From assembly GCA_019828545.1 (NCBI GenBank), contig JACVRA010000181.1, forward strand, positions 372,001 to 436,000: a stretch of 64,000 nt of DNA, read 5' to 3'. The translations under genes were made by a program, and so were the position numbers. The notes beneath the pieces were generated by a model. The model searched no databases and was not told where the DNA came from. It saw only the letters and a program-made list of their open reading frames with translations. The DNA is from Paracamarosporium sp. OC-R06-R3 (Eukaryota; Ascomycota; Dothideomycetes; Pleosporales; Didymosphaeriaceae). Shown here in pieces: positions 44,477-58,603 of the stretch (its first letter is position 1; every line of letters begins with the position of its first letter).

Positions 44477-46637
44477 ATTCGTCCGCACCGTTAGACTGAG
44501 TGGTTGCGCATCTTGAATTGCGAGCGATATGCATTACGGGCGCAAAGTTTGTAGGGCGACGGAATTGGATTAGGACAGCATAGGGAAATGGTGTTGGTGA
44601 TTGGATATGGTGCTAGGGTCTGCTTGGGTAGGAGCTCATAGTATACTACTATATGGATAAGGAAAGCTTTAATTATACCCATGACATCGCTATAAACACT
44701 CTAGATTATTACGTAGGCTGCTGTTCTTCAAATGCAAATGCAAGAAGGGGAAAATAGAATTCAGAAACAGTCTATCCTACGTTTGGAGCTGCCTAGTATC
44801 ACACATAGCTACTTCGGGACGGCCACGCTTGCTTGAAGATACATGCATAAACTCAGCTTGAAGACATGATACATTAGACATCTATCTACTGCGCTTCCCT
44901 ACTGCTATTACGAGCCGAGCGGCCTACAGAACACTGCCCCACTACGTACGCCATCCCCGCCAGTATGCATGGACGGCTCTAAGTCGTCCCATAACTACGC
45001 GGCTTCGAGTCTTTCCTGTTCACAGAAGCGCTAACGGTCAATTAGAAACTCATTACCAGTCCTTAAAGCTACGCACGGTGTGACCTTCTGAGGTCGCCAT
45101 TTGCGTAACTTCGTAACTTTTGCCACGACACAACAACTAGTGATTAGACACTGCTCTCCTTCTCAAAGCAGAGATCGAAGCTCACGAAGTCTGACTATTC
45201 TCTACTGAATAGAAGTGCTTGGGCGCTATGCACTATTGTCGTCACCTCGAAGTCGCCAAGCATAGACTTGAACAAGATGTGTACAACTCGGAAGCCGCAA
45301 AATGAGGCATGTCGGGTTTGACGCTCAACAGATTTCATTCAATCTTGACTTAACGCCCAGAGTCATCCAAACGCTCTTGTAGCGATCCTCGACGAGTCCC
45401 TCTTCACCTAGAAAACAGCCTTAATCTAGGCAAGCGGCCTCTGAGTTACTATATCTTCCCTCTCTATATCGTATTTTAGTTGACACGAACAGAGATCCTT
45501 CATACTCTCTATTCAACTAACAGTCTTTTTTATTACGCTCTTTTATTGTACTGATTCCCAGGGGAATCGCCTTTTTTGCATCATTTTTGTACCAAGGCGT
45601 ATGCCAAATTTTCGTCAAGAACAACACTCCAGATTCAACAAACAGAAAATATACTGATCTGAGCCCTTGTAGTCGCGCCAGCGCCCAACTGCTTCCGCAA
45701 CTTCGGCTCCATCCACTTCAAGTCGGAACTCCCCAAATCGCGCAGCGGAAAAGTTGTCGAACAACGGGCGACTCGCAGAGGTAAAGGAGACCGCCTGGTG
45801 AATTAGAATTGCTGGGTCGTTGCCCCGTAAAGGTTCTACTTAGTGAGGATCAAAGCAGTGTAGGATAGTTACAAGACGTTCAGACGTATAGAGTGCGAAA
45901 GATTATTCGAGTCGAGCGATAACGATCTCTTTTTGCAGTCTGACGTCTATGGGCAGGTAGGTCGCGCCTTCTTCCCGCACCAGATTAATTATCGGGCTTG
46001 AATATCTTGATTACGCCCACACTCTGATCCTGTGGGTTATGACTGTGGCTTTGGGAATACGGAATACCTCATGTAATCGGTAGATCGAGATTTAGTTTTG
46101 GCTTATACTTCGGCGAATTAAGAACTTACACTTTAGTCGGTTAATACTTGTTGAGATTGTAGATGAGACGAGAGGCCTAAACTATAGTACCAACTCAAAA
46201 TTACTGCTCAATCAAAGTCTTGAGGAACGTCATTGCGTCTTTGCTAGTCTGAGTGATACGTCGAACGTAGAGGCTACTCAATGAATCGATCAGACTTAAT
46301 CTGCTATGGTGCCTTATTGCGCAACGGTACCTCCGATCACTCTCCCTTCATATTCACTTTTGCAAAACGGAAGATATGCATTGAAGTTCGATCTCTTGGA
46401 GAGCTTCATTGAAGGTTCTATGTTTAAGCTTTACAAGGACGCCATCCACGTGCGTACTTCCCACGTGGCTATGGATTACATACGGTATAATGCGAAACGC
46501 CCCCCGCAAGAAACAACAAAATGGTATAAGGGGTGAAGCCGTCCAGAAGCCATCAAACCCGTCATAAAACCCAATCATACACCACCACCGTCCCCCAAAC
46601 ATTACCATCCCCGTTCGTCCGTCTTGACGCGTTGTTT
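44477..46637. other. Long intergenic stretch, no gene seen
   Basis: About 2.2 kb of ordinary to slightly AT-rich DNA. Frames at 45587-45784 and 46306-46536 have no family features. The last 150 bp are likely the 3' untranslated region of the cupredoxin gene on the minus strand. Confidence 0.45.
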
Positions 46638-47480
46638 CTAAGGAAGCATGCCCGCGAATCCGCCAAAGTTGTTGACAGCAGCTTCTTGCGGGAATGAGTT
46701 CATGCCGCAGAGACATTGGCAGCCGCAGGTGTTGCCGGCGGCATCGGTGCCTTGGCCTGCGACGACGGTTGCAGCTGCGCCTCCTCCTGTAGCTGTGGCG
46801 GCGGCTCCGCCGGCTGCGACAGTGACGGTAGATGGTGCGGCTTGGGCACCGGCTTGAACAGACTGGATAGCGGCGAGTCCGAGGTTGGCTGACTTGGTGC
46901 TGTTTCCGTTGATGGCATTGTTCTTGAAAACGGACATGGTCTTGTCGCCTGTCGTGGCAGCGTTGATAGCGAAGACCATACCGACGCCGCAGTGGGTACT
47001 TTGCTTGCAGTAGAACCCTGTGCGATTGTTAGCCACAAGATTCGTGAAGCGATAATGCGACACTGCTTACATAGCGCATCCGTAGTTTCGACGGTCATGT
47101 TCCAGGTCACACCTGCTTTGCCTTCCGCGTTAGGCATGAAGCCCGAATCTTTTCCTCCCTCCATTGCTTTGCAGGGCTCGGCGAACGTCGATTGCGTGGC
47201 GGTGTGGTTCTTCTGCATGAAGACGAACTCGACGGTGTCGCCCACGTTTGCGGTGATTGACTCTGGAGAAAATCCTAATACGGGTGCCATTCCGGTCTCG
47301 ACGGGCTTCAATCCACCGACAGTAACCTGATCGTTGTTAGGGACAGATTCAAGGAGAAGCAGATGGTTTGCATACCGTATGTACAAGAGGCCCGGATGAG
47401 GCTTGCGGTGCCAGGCTCATGACTTGCATCTGGGCAGCCGCGAGGCTGGCAGCCAGTGGTAGTGCCGAAATGAATTTCAT
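46638..47480 (-). CDS. Secreted cupredoxin-domain protein
   Basis: Three exons (47480-47376, 47326-47071, 47017-46638) encode 246 residues. Residues 1-16 are a signal peptide (MKFISALPLAASLAAA). The cupredoxin-like domain spans about 36-140: it begins VTVGGL, has FSPESITANVGDTVEFVF, and carries all four type-1 copper ligands (His76 in KNHTATQ, Cys124, His129 and Met134 in the YCKQSTHCGVGM stretch). The tail is Ala/Gly/Thr/Val-rich, low complexity, and ends with a Cys cluster (CGCQCLCG). There is no clear GPI signal. Proteins of this type are extracellular, serine-rich or Ala-rich blue-copper-like proteins of fungi, with unknown substrates. Both introns split at family-consistent places and preserve frame. 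Confidence 0.9.
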
Positions 47481-48299
47481 TATGACTATGATTCTGGTTG
47501 TCGTAAAGTGACCAAAGAGCGAAGCGCCTGCACTGCAGACAAAGGTACTAAACTGGGGAAGGCGAAGAAAAAGACTGAAAGGCACACGATGAGGGCCGGC
47601 TCAACAGTTGTGAGTATGAAGCGAAAACCAGAAGGGAAGGGAATGAATTGGTTTGGGCACCGGTCCGACACAGTTAAGGGAGGATACAAGGCAGAAAAGA
47701 GGGAACGGGACAGGAACATCCATTGCCTTTATCGCCGCATGAAATTGGGAGCCTGGGGGTCGCGAACCTGCTGCATACGCGCCGAAACATCACACCCCTT
47801 CGGCTTGGCGGAAGCCGGTAAGTGCGCAAAAGCCACCTGCAAGAATGAACTGATTTTGCTGAGGGAAAGAGGCATAGTCGGGGTGGCGTCTGTGCCTGAC
47901 GCCCATTGTGCACGAGATGGGTTCGAGGTTGTCGCGAAAGTGTCGCAGATCCGTCTCGCTTCCACCCCCGCATGCCCGATCCAGCAACACTAAGCTTTTG
48001 ACAAGCCTGCGCTACAAAGCAATTCAGTGGAGATGCCTGGATGGAAAGGCACCCGGATACTCCACCTGCATAATGCGCTGAGGCAAAACGCATCCCGCAG
48101 CCTGAACATCCGAAGTCGTGAGGCACGAGCTGTTCCCCGTGAGCATGGCGAAAGAGTACAAGCGGGAGCCTTACCTCCTGATTGGCCCAACCATATCCTA
48201 TTTTCTATTGTACAGACTTTGACCCTGTCGAGGCGGCTGACAGGTATGAAACATTCAGGTTCGCGGTGTCCAAGTTTTCTAGCTTCAGCCTTGCTATTA
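47481..48299. other. Intergenic between cupredoxin and SMN genes
   Basis: Upstream region of the minus-strand cupredoxin gene and 3' flank of the minus-strand SMN gene. Frames at 47508-47993 (plus) and 47674-48126 (minus) overlap each other and have no domain features. No gene is supported. Confidence 0.45.
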
Positions 48300-49079
48300 C
48301 TACTGGTTCTGCGGCGGTCCGTTACCCGCAGACTGCTGCTGCCCAGCGACCAAGCCGGTATAGTAGCCGGCATAGTACCAGGACATCATCAGGTTTTTCA
48401 TATTCTCGTCTTGGACTGTCAAGATGTTAGAGATGTTTCATGCCAAGCGGCATGTTCTAGGCATTAGATGTGCCGGGTATCCGGCTCCATCACTTACCTG
48501 ATCCGAGAAGAGCCTGCGGCATCGAAGTTGAGAGACCTCCGTCATGCAGAGGTTCTGCTTGTGTCGCTTCTGCGCCCCTTTGGGCGACTGGTGTTGCTTG
48601 GTCCTAGATAGGGTAAGTTATCTTTCGGCATGGCGGTCGCAGCCTGTCTCGCGGCCTGTCAAAATGCCAAATCATACCTTTACGTGCACTGCACTCGGTC
48701 CACTTGAACCTTCACCATTGGTCTGTTCTTGCGGGAGCACGGAATCGGTAGCATCCGTGCTGGTGGTAGGATCTACGCCAGCCCGAGGCTCTTCTTCCAG
48801 CAGATCTCCATAGTCCCTGAAGCGGTTAGATGAGGGTCGAACATGCGATGAGCAACATACCCTCGCAGATTTTTAAGCTCCTCTTCGGTTAGGACGTCCT
48901 CTAGCCGCTTGCCTGACTTTGAGATACTGTGGTATTTCTAGCTTTGATCAGAACACACGCTACAATATGCAGAAAGATAGAGAGCATACCTGGTATTCAG
49001 CTACTGCATCATCCCAGGAATTTATCAAGGCCGAATCGTCCCAAGCACTCCGGTCGTCAAGGCTAATGCCGGGCGCCAT
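48300..49079 (-). CDS. SMN1: Survival motor neuron (SMN) homologue
   Basis: Five small exons on the minus strand (49079-48990, 48937-48861, 48816-48678, 48603-48498, 48415-48300) give 175 residues. Because each exon is under 140 nt, no long open frame marks the gene. The N-terminus SAWDDSALINSWDDAVAEYQ, then KYHSI, is the Gemin2-binding helix of SMN. An acidic, Gln-rich linker follows. The C-terminal YG-box (about residues 145-162) reads NLMMSWYYAGYYTGLVAG, the self-association motif with the Tyr/Gly ladder. As in fission yeast, no Tudor domain is present. SMN assembles Sm cores onto spliceosomal snRNAs. All introns have GTATGY or GTAAGT donors, AG acceptors and in-frame joins. The gene is divergent from the RRM protein gene, 294 bp apart. 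Confidence 0.92.
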
Positions 49080-49373
49080 GGCGTCGTGTTGTAGATGCGT
49101 TGACGTTGGACAGGCCGTCAATGCTGACTGTCTATTGAATTATAGAAAGATTGAGACTATTATTCAGGTTTGTCTACGACTATCGAGTCAGAGCGTCGTC
49201 AAGTAGAGTTGAGGGTGAATATGCTCTATGAGGGTTAATGGCATCTGCCTTTCACCTTCGGTGGATCCTCGGCACGTGCTGGCCTTAGCGCCAAAAAAGT
49301 TGGTGGCTCGAGCTCCTTCCACGAACTTTTTCCCAGCTGCAAAACCACCACGCGACCAGCTACACCAAGCACA
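49080..49373. promoter_or_regulatory. Shared divergent promoter, SMN / Nop15-like
   Basis: 294 bp between divergent start codons of two RNA-metabolism genes. I see no clear core element. The arrangement would allow co-regulation of snRNP assembly and ribosome biogenesis, which is inference only. Confidence 0.5.
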
Positions 49374-51134
49374 ATGGCTGTCTCCGAGGCTCAAAGCAAG
49401 AAGCGCAAAGGTATGTAATAGTCCATTGTGCCCTGTGTTATTCGTGATCACTCAATGCAGTGTCGAAACTTCGACTTCTACGCAAGTATTCACTGTGCTA
49501 ATCTGCTACCCTCAGGCGCAACCGACTCCCAACCTAAAGCGAAGAAAGCGCGCAAATCGGATGATGTCGCTACAACAAGAACCACACGCAAGCAAGCGGC
49601 TGACCTTGTTTCCAACGAAGGAACCTCCTCGCCGGTGGAAGTTGTAAAGTCCAAGAAGACTAGGAAGAGCAAGGCTACCGAGCCTGCCGATGCCGAAGTT
49701 GTCGACGCGATAGAGGAGGTGGTTGCTGTGAGCGAAAAGCCTGCGAAAAAGGCAAAGAAAGGGAAGAAGCAGGTCGAGACCGAATCTCCTGCAACAGAGG
49801 ATATTGTTCAAACCGTTGTTGCTGCTGCGGAAGAACAGAAGCCAAAGAAGGAGAAGAAGTCAAAAAAGGCGAAGAAAACAGACGTTGACGAAGAGCCAGT
49901 GGCGGAGCCCGTAGCAGAGGAGGTCTCTATAACGGTAGTGGAAAAGAAACCAAAGAAGGGAAAGAAGTCGAAGAAGCAGGAGGAGCCTGTTGTAGAGGTC
50001 GAGGAGGTAACTGTTGCGGAAGATGACGAGCAGAGCAACGACGCAGATGACGATGAGGCTCTGGATGACCAGACGGCAGCTCTGCTCGCTGGATTCGAGA
50101 GTGACCGCGACGAGAGTGATTTGGAGAAGGAAGATGAAGATTTCGATGAGGATGCTCTCCCCGAAATGGGCAAGGAGATCAGCAAGAAGAAGCGCAAGGA
50201 ATTGGAGAAGGCGCGCAAAGACGCTGAGCCTGGTGTCATCTACCTTGGGTGAGCTTTCCGGTGTTCCCGAGGACTCATTATTCAATGGTCATCGGTTGTA
50301 GTTTGGTCTGCTAACGTTCCACAGTCGCATCCCCCATGGTTTCTTTGAGCCTCAAATGAAGAAGTACTTCAGCCAATTCGGTACAGTTACTCGCCTGCGC
50401 CTTTCCCGCAACAAGAAAACGGGAGCCTCGAAGCACTACGCTTTCATCGAATTCTCGAACGGCGAAGTCGCGGATATTGTCGCCAAAACTATGCACAACT
50501 ACCTAATGTTTGGACATATTCTGCAATGTCGTACCGTCCCGCCTGAGCAGATCCATCCCGAACTGTTCAAGGGCGCAAATGAGCGTTTCAAGGTCGATCC
50601 ACGGAACCAAAAGGAAGGCTCTGCTCTGGCTCGGGGCGCAACTCGGGATGTATGGGAAAAACGAGTGAAGAGGGAGAACAAGAAGCGTGCTGGCAAGGCC
50701 AAGGCGATGTTGGAAGAGTTCGGCTACGAGTTCAACGCACCTCCTGTTAAGTCCGTCGATTCGGTACCCACGAAGACCGCTGCCGTAGAGGATGGCCCCG
50801 CTCAGCCGTTATTAACCCAGGGAGAGGTGAGTCACTCCAGAGCTTCAAGGTGCGAGCAAGAAACTAATTACAATTCCAGGCTGATGCTGAGCCTGAGGCT
50901 GATGCTGTTGCTCCTGTTGAAAAGGTTCCTGTTAAGAAGAGCAAAGCATCCAAGGACAAGAAGCGCAAGTCAGATGTTGTGCCGGAGGCCGCTGAGGAAC
51001 CTGAAGTACCAGCTCCCAAGTCTAAGAAGGTGAAGAAGGAGCCGCAAGCACAGGCCGATGCCGTCGCAGACAAGAAGCGCAAGGTATCTCAAACCGGCGC
51101 GGGCACTAAGAAGACAAAGAAAGCCAAAGCGTGA
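49374..51134 (+). CDS. NOP15: Nucleolar RRM protein, Nop15 / NIFK-like
   Basis: Four exons (49374-49410, 49516-50248, 50325-50826, 50880-51134) encode 508 residues. The first half is a long Lys/Glu/Ala/Val-rich low-complexity region with several KKxKKxKK clusters (nuclear and nucleolar signals) and an acidic stretch near residues 220-235. One RRM lies at about 253-330: RNP2 is VIYLGRIPHG, split by the second intron, and RNP1 is KHYAFIEF. After it, ARGATRDVWEKRVKRENKKR is typical of the Nop15/NIFK group. The C-terminus is again Lys-rich. Nop15 is needed for 60S pre-ribosome maturation. Yeast Nop15 is much shorter (about 220 residues); the expansion is entirely in the charged flanks, as in other filamentous fungi. 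All frames are open. Confidence 0.92.
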
Positions 51135-51815
51135 GGGTTGTTAGTTCTCTAGCATGATGGGAAAGGTTGCAGTGCCCTGCTATCACCTCAGAACAGGTAG
51201 TATGATAGCAGTCAAGGTTCAATTTGAGCCTGGCTCGTCCTGTGTAATTTCGCATCACGTTCCCAGCTTGGAACAAGTCAGCCGTGGGAGATATATTTGG
51301 TGTGTCGTGGAGATCATAGCATAGCTGCTGGCGTAGGCGACGTGTTTACCATGATAAAAATTCATATTGTTCACAGTGTCTATTCTTTCTTATTTGTCAC
51401 GTTCAAAACTTGTTGCTCTACGTTCTAGAATGCGTTGATCAGTTTGCAATAATATCGCATACTTCGGACAGAAGACCCAGCCTTCTAGAAGTGATGCTAC
51501 AGATGGCGAATACCCCAAGTTGCTTATCAGATTCACAAACAACAACGAGCGCTTAACAGGTCCCTATTCTTGGCTTCGTTGGTTACTCCGAAAGTATCAA
51601 GAAGATACATGAACAAAAACACAAGGAAACGCTCCAATTCCAATGCTATAAAGCTCCGCTCAAGTGGCATACGATTATCTTCCCATTTCTGAACGAGCTA
51701 CTAAGCTCTCAACTTCGCTTCAACGTCCTCACTCATTACCTTCCTCGATCTGAATGGCTTAGACATTAGCGTGAATGTGCCCGATATATATGGGCAATGG
51801 TCCAACCACGTAGGC
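51135..51815. other. Convergent intergenic, no gene seen
   Basis: 3' flanks of the RRM gene (plus) and the BTB gene (minus). No open frame of note; slightly AT-rich. Confidence 0.5.
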
Positions 51816-52663
51816 CTAGTCCGCCTTCTCCATTTTGGACTCGCTCTTATCTTCGTCCTCTTCAGTTACCTGAGGCTCAGGCTCCTTGTACTCTGAATGG
51901 TCTTTAAACTTGAATTTTACTCCGTTACTCTTCAACGACCCCCTGAGCCTCTGCATAACACGGAACAAGAATTCTTTAGGCAAGTCATCAATGTCCACTT
52001 GTGACTCTCCATCGGACAGATCTGTGTCCGTCCAATTCCCACAGTGTCCGTCGACCAGGACTTCAAGCATGGGGCTGTTCTGCGGCAGAATTTCGTACGC
52101 ATAAATCACGGTTTTATACCAGGGTGCTCGAGTAGAGAGCGTTTTTATGGCCACACTAAGGCTTGCTTTCTTGAATTCCGGAGCTAGCAATCGATCAGCG
52201 AGGACGTAGCAGCGGACAATCTTGTCGCAGCAACTATTCTTTGGGCCGGAGGTCTCGGGAAAAAGCTCCTCCCAGTCGTTCGGGGGTGGCAGACTGTTCC
52301 GATAGAGCCAGCAGACGAACATAGCAAATATACCTGTAATAGCACCACGATGAGAGGTTGCAGTGTAGATGATGGATGAAGGTGGCCTACAATGCTGAAT
52401 ATCATCGAGCACTACGACTCCATCTTGGGCCGATGCAAATACAGGATTGCCGAGAGCGCCCCGGAAGAACCCCGAATGCTTTAATAGCAAAGCCTTGTGG
52501 ATATTATACGCCTTCGCCTCAGGTCCAACTTTGACAACAACAGTCGGTCCACTGAAAGCGTCAATGTATCTGATCACACGTTAGAATCTATAAGGTGCTT
52601 GAAGCATGATGATGATCTCAATTACTCCTCAGATTCGGTGTTGCTGGATTCCTCGTCCGTCAT
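51816..52663 (-). CDS. BTB/POZ-domain protein
   Basis: Three exons (52663-52626, 52569-52391, 52333-51816) encode 244 residues. After an acidic N-terminus (MTDEESSNTESEE), the BTB fold is visible at about residues 16-110: GPTVVVKVG, then YNIHKALLLKHSGFFRGAL (the conserved helix after the first strand), then VVLDDIQHC and FAMFVCWLYRNSLP. A helical region and an acidic Lys/Glu-rich tail follow. Such small fungal BTB proteins are of unknown function and may act as Cul3 adaptors or dimerising factors. The second intron is 57 nt, open and a multiple of three; splicing it out restores the BTB block, retaining it would insert 19 residues. I therefore prefer the spliced form. Confidence 0.85.
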
Positions 52664-53830
52664 GTTGAAACTATAGAGTTGTTGAGCCCAGGAATATGTG
52701 ACGAACAGGTGTTGTCAATTGAGGGAGCTTCATATGACGCCCATAGAATGTTATCCTGAATGACTTTGGAGCACCAACGGAAAGAGCCTTAAAAGCAAAT
52801 CCACTGATATTATAAGAGGGAGTTCGTATTTAATGAGCGAACAGCCACAACGCACGGATCACTGTGGCTGTTGACTGACTGAACATATGAGCCCCTTCGT
52901 GCAGGCAGCAGGCGGTTACCAAGAGGCTAGAGGAGGGCTAGTCGTTTTAGGAAAAACCACGACTCAGAGATCTCTCTGGAAGCCTGAGTTAAGAGACATG
53001 CTTTAGACCCAGGATCGATACTCCGCACCCTATATCGTAATTTTGCGATTCCGGATGGACCAAGCACCAACCACTATCTCTTCGGCGTTCTAGAGATCTA
53101 CTTGTACGCTCCACGTTTTCGAATTGGCTCTGCATCTTCCATAGCTCATCCGGGAATTGCAAAACTGTGTCATGGGATCCTCCTCACTTGTTACTTTTCT
53201 ACTCGGGCTCCGTTCTCGGAGGTTATCTCTACCTCATGAATATTCTCGGAGGGGACTCCACCCAGAAGAGAGTTACCTCTGAGAGTAAAGTACACAATTT
53301 CACAAATCGGAGTTGATCTCCGACTTCATCGAATTCATTCTTGTGTTCTTCTGGCAATCGAGTACCCTGGACCCCAAGCCCCTTACAAACTCTACGGTAT
53401 CACACTCTGACACTTATCCTATCTAACTCTTATCTTCCGAATTCTAAACACATCTAACCCTGCTAAATTCTAACCCTGATTCTATCTTAGAACGTTTTTA
53501 AGAACGTGTTTGAAACAGATTTAGTAAATATTCAGCACAGGGTTAGGTCGGGGTAGATGAGCGTCTGTCACCTACTTAGGCTCAAGCTGGATCAGCCGAG
53601 ATAAGAAGGAGAGTCATATGGGTATCTCCTAACTTCTGATAAATCTACAAGTATGGAGCTTAACGCTGAAGTGTTGTTTCCCAAGCGCGCAATAAGACCT
53701 CCTACAGTCAAATATAATGATACCACTCAGCGAATGGCGACATATAGAGATACGCACCAATATAACTTTAATAGCTAAGTTGACCCATCTGTAACCACAA
53801 TCAATGTACATTTCGGATCATGCGTAACTA
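52664..53830. other. Intergenic, no gene seen
   Basis: Promoter of the BTB gene on the left. Two TAACCC motifs occur around 53454-53480 and an inverse AGGGTTAG near 53540, but there is no tandem array. No supported gene. Confidence 0.5.
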
Positions 53831-54373
53831 CTACTCACATTTCGTGCCACTACCACCAACACCCGCACCTCTACCTCCATAGTTGACCTCCCTATATCTT
53901 CCCAACAAATCCGGTCTCACGAACAACACATAGCATCTCCACAACAACGGTGGTGCTAGCAGCCCAATGCTCCCAAGCGCAACTCTTGTGCTCAATGCCG
54001 CATTACTGCCTCCCTTCGCCGCCTCCACGGCAAGAATTGGAATCAACAAAGCCTCTCCGATACCTAACAGTAGATACGTCGGCCTGCGAGATTCGATCCC
54101 ATTGCGGGTGTTACTAGCGCCAGCCAGCAACGCAGAAGTCAAGCCTCCCACGACGACACCACCGAAGAGGCGTGCAAAGAGAATGGAAGCAGGATTGATG
54201 TCAGAGGACCGCAGAAGGAGTAGGGACAGTATCAAGCGTGTGTTGGTGATGAGTGGGATGGTGAAGAGGTTCGCGATGGCCTCGAGGAGAAAGGCTTTCC
54301 GGATGGTGGAGCCATTTTGGTTGGGGTCCGGTATGATTTTGGGATTGCTTGCTGGGGATTTGGAGGATGGCAT
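53831..54373 (-). CDS. Small multipass membrane protein, conserved fungal hypothetical
   Basis: One exon of 180 residues if started at the ATG at 54373, just before a polar segment and the conserved RKAFLLEAIANLFTIPL. About four hydrophobic segments follow (near residues 30-55, 65-90, 105-125 and 135-160), including LFGGVVVGGLTSALLAGASN and the family-like RRPTYLLLGIGEALLIPIL. It ends LLWRCYVLFVRPDLLGRYRE plus a Gly-rich tail. The same frame stays open upstream to 54562, but that part is not conserved-looking and overlaps a probable leader. Similar proteins are common in ascomycetes without known function. Confidence 0.75.
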   Translation of the reverse strand: MPSSKSPASNPKIIPDPNQNGSTIRKAFLLEAIANLFTIPLITNTRLILSLLLLRSSDINPASILFARLFGGVVVGGLTSALLAGASNTRNGIESRRPTYLLLGIGEALLIPILAVEAAKGGSNAALSTRVALGSIGLLAPPLLWRCYVLFVRPDLLGRYREVNYGGRGAGVGGSGTKCE

Positions 54374-55591
54374 TGTTAAGTATCGGAGTATTATAGGTTC
54401 AAGGGATGGAATAAAGATGTATATCGTGTTGATGAGGTTTGGGTAGATATTCGTGAGATGTAGTTGTGCTGGTAAGTCTGACGTCATGTTGTATTTGTTT
54501 AGGAGTAGAGATGACCATTTGTAGCTATGTGATCCATGTAAGAACATATCGGTCATATCCAAAGCAACGAATAAGGAACGAGAAGGAAGGTATGTGTCAA
54601 GAGCGAATGAAAAATTTTAGAAGTATGGAGTCAGTTGTAGGCACACCTGTACTTGCGTTTCGCTCTCTAATTCGACTCATTTTATCCACCGCGGCCAGAA
54701 CAATAGGTGGAATTGTTGATAGCCTAGCCATCCTCGCAATGCCTCTTTGCATGCCTAGGCATGTACGAAAGAACTCGATTGTATTGACTATTCAGCCTGA
54801 GTGACCTCAGCGCTGTGACCAGACATTCAATAAAAACGAGTTCCTTCGTATAGTCTGGCGTGAAGATCAACATCTTAGGGACCCTGATATAATATGAATG
54901 CTGTCGTCTCAGTTGGTTCTATCGCATCTATTGCCAGTTGAGCGATGTGGCTTAACGGCGCATACACAGTTCAGGGAACCGTTTGTAGTGTCGATCGCTA
55001 TTAACCTCAATAACGTCCTCCAGCCTCAGCAAAGGCTGGTAAGATGCTGGAACCAAATATACGTAGTGGAATGTAACCTCTGCTGATTCCCAGGATATCA
55101 CAGGAGCCCAAAAAGGGATCTCCAAACCGGGCGCCCAGCCATGGGCCTAGTCTCTTCTACGCTCAGCGCGAAAACAACCTCGTGACTGAGACTCGAGGCT
55201 GCCGTAAGTAGTGTTTGTAAGCTGGCGGTCTGTCTGAAGAAGAGAAGAGGGCACAGGGAAAATTCGGAGTTTTGATGGACGTCAAAGCATGGACCAGGCG
55301 CTAGGCCTCATGAGGCCTGGAGCTTGCCGAACCTCAATCTGGCCGCATGGGCTCTGGTCACCGAATCCACTCGACTGTGGTTTGGCTTTGGGGCACGTTG
55401 CAACAACTTCCTGCACCTGCTGCAGCCTTGAGACGTCCGAGCCGTAGTCGTCGTATTTATTCAACCCCTCGACTCGCACCCTACGACTCCCTCCGCACCT
55501 CCACGCCTGCCCCGCGAATTCGAATTGTGGGCGCCGCTTGGTCCCACCACAGCCCACACGTACTTCCTACACATACTCTACATCAGACACC
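54374..55591. other. Intergenic with a foldback repeat, promoter of SEC23
   Basis: Contains the foldback element at 54764-54850. The 112-codon plus frame at 54466-54804 overlaps it and shows no domain. The segment 55350-55591 is pyrimidine-rich and is probably the SEC23 promoter and leader. No gene is supported. Confidence 0.5.
54764..54850. mobile_element. 87-bp foldback (MITE-like) element
   Basis: Left arm 54764-54787 and right arm 54827-54850 are inverted copies of 24 bp with 3 mismatches, both starting TACGAA(A/G)GAACTCG. The loop is 39 nt and includes TATTCAGCCTGAGTG. The left arm and loop align with 27105-27160. Outer TA dinucleotides might be a target-site duplication. There is no coding capacity. 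Confidence 0.7.
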
Positions 55592-58120
<2,529 letters not shown>

Positions 58121-58603
58121 TGGACGAGTGCGATAGACGATTTTGTTGGTGGGATGGTCTATGAATTCTAGAGTTGTGGCTAGCGAGACAAAGGGTGCAT
58201 TTTACGATGGTTCCGATATCATGTGTGGGTGGCGGACACGCCTTGAGTTTAGCCAAAATATCTTATTCACTGCTTTTGCTGTGTTTCTGGGGGCTGTGAG
58301 CAGATGTCTGTGCAAGCTTATGTGCGTTTGAGAGAGATTTCTATGTACGTGTTCACGTGAAGGGATGCAGCATTCCCACCTTGAAATTAACATCTTCAGG
58401 CGAGGATCACATCCTCAGATATGTTTAATCTCAGCATAGGTGCGGGAGCTATTCTGCTAGTGTTTGAGTGGAGGCCATGGCCCTCAAGGCATTTATGCGT
58501 CCCTCCTAATCATAGATTCTACCTCCTCCAACCCAATAGTACATACCCAGACTTAATGTGATATAAAGACATACATATTATACAACCCGATGAACCAATG
58601 CGT
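58121..58603. other. Convergent intergenic between SEC23 and the heme lyase gene
   Basis: Contains the two 3' untranslated regions. A short AT-rich patch with TATAAAG-like sequence near 58560 is present. No gene. Confidence 0.5.

Noticed and set aside
53454..53545. TAACCC and AGGGTTAG motifs, possible interstitial telomere repeat
   Set aside because: Only two separated single units and one inverted unit; no tandem array.
54466..54804. 112-codon plus-strand frame
   Set aside because: Its 3' end is the foldback repeat and the rest has no recognisable protein pattern.
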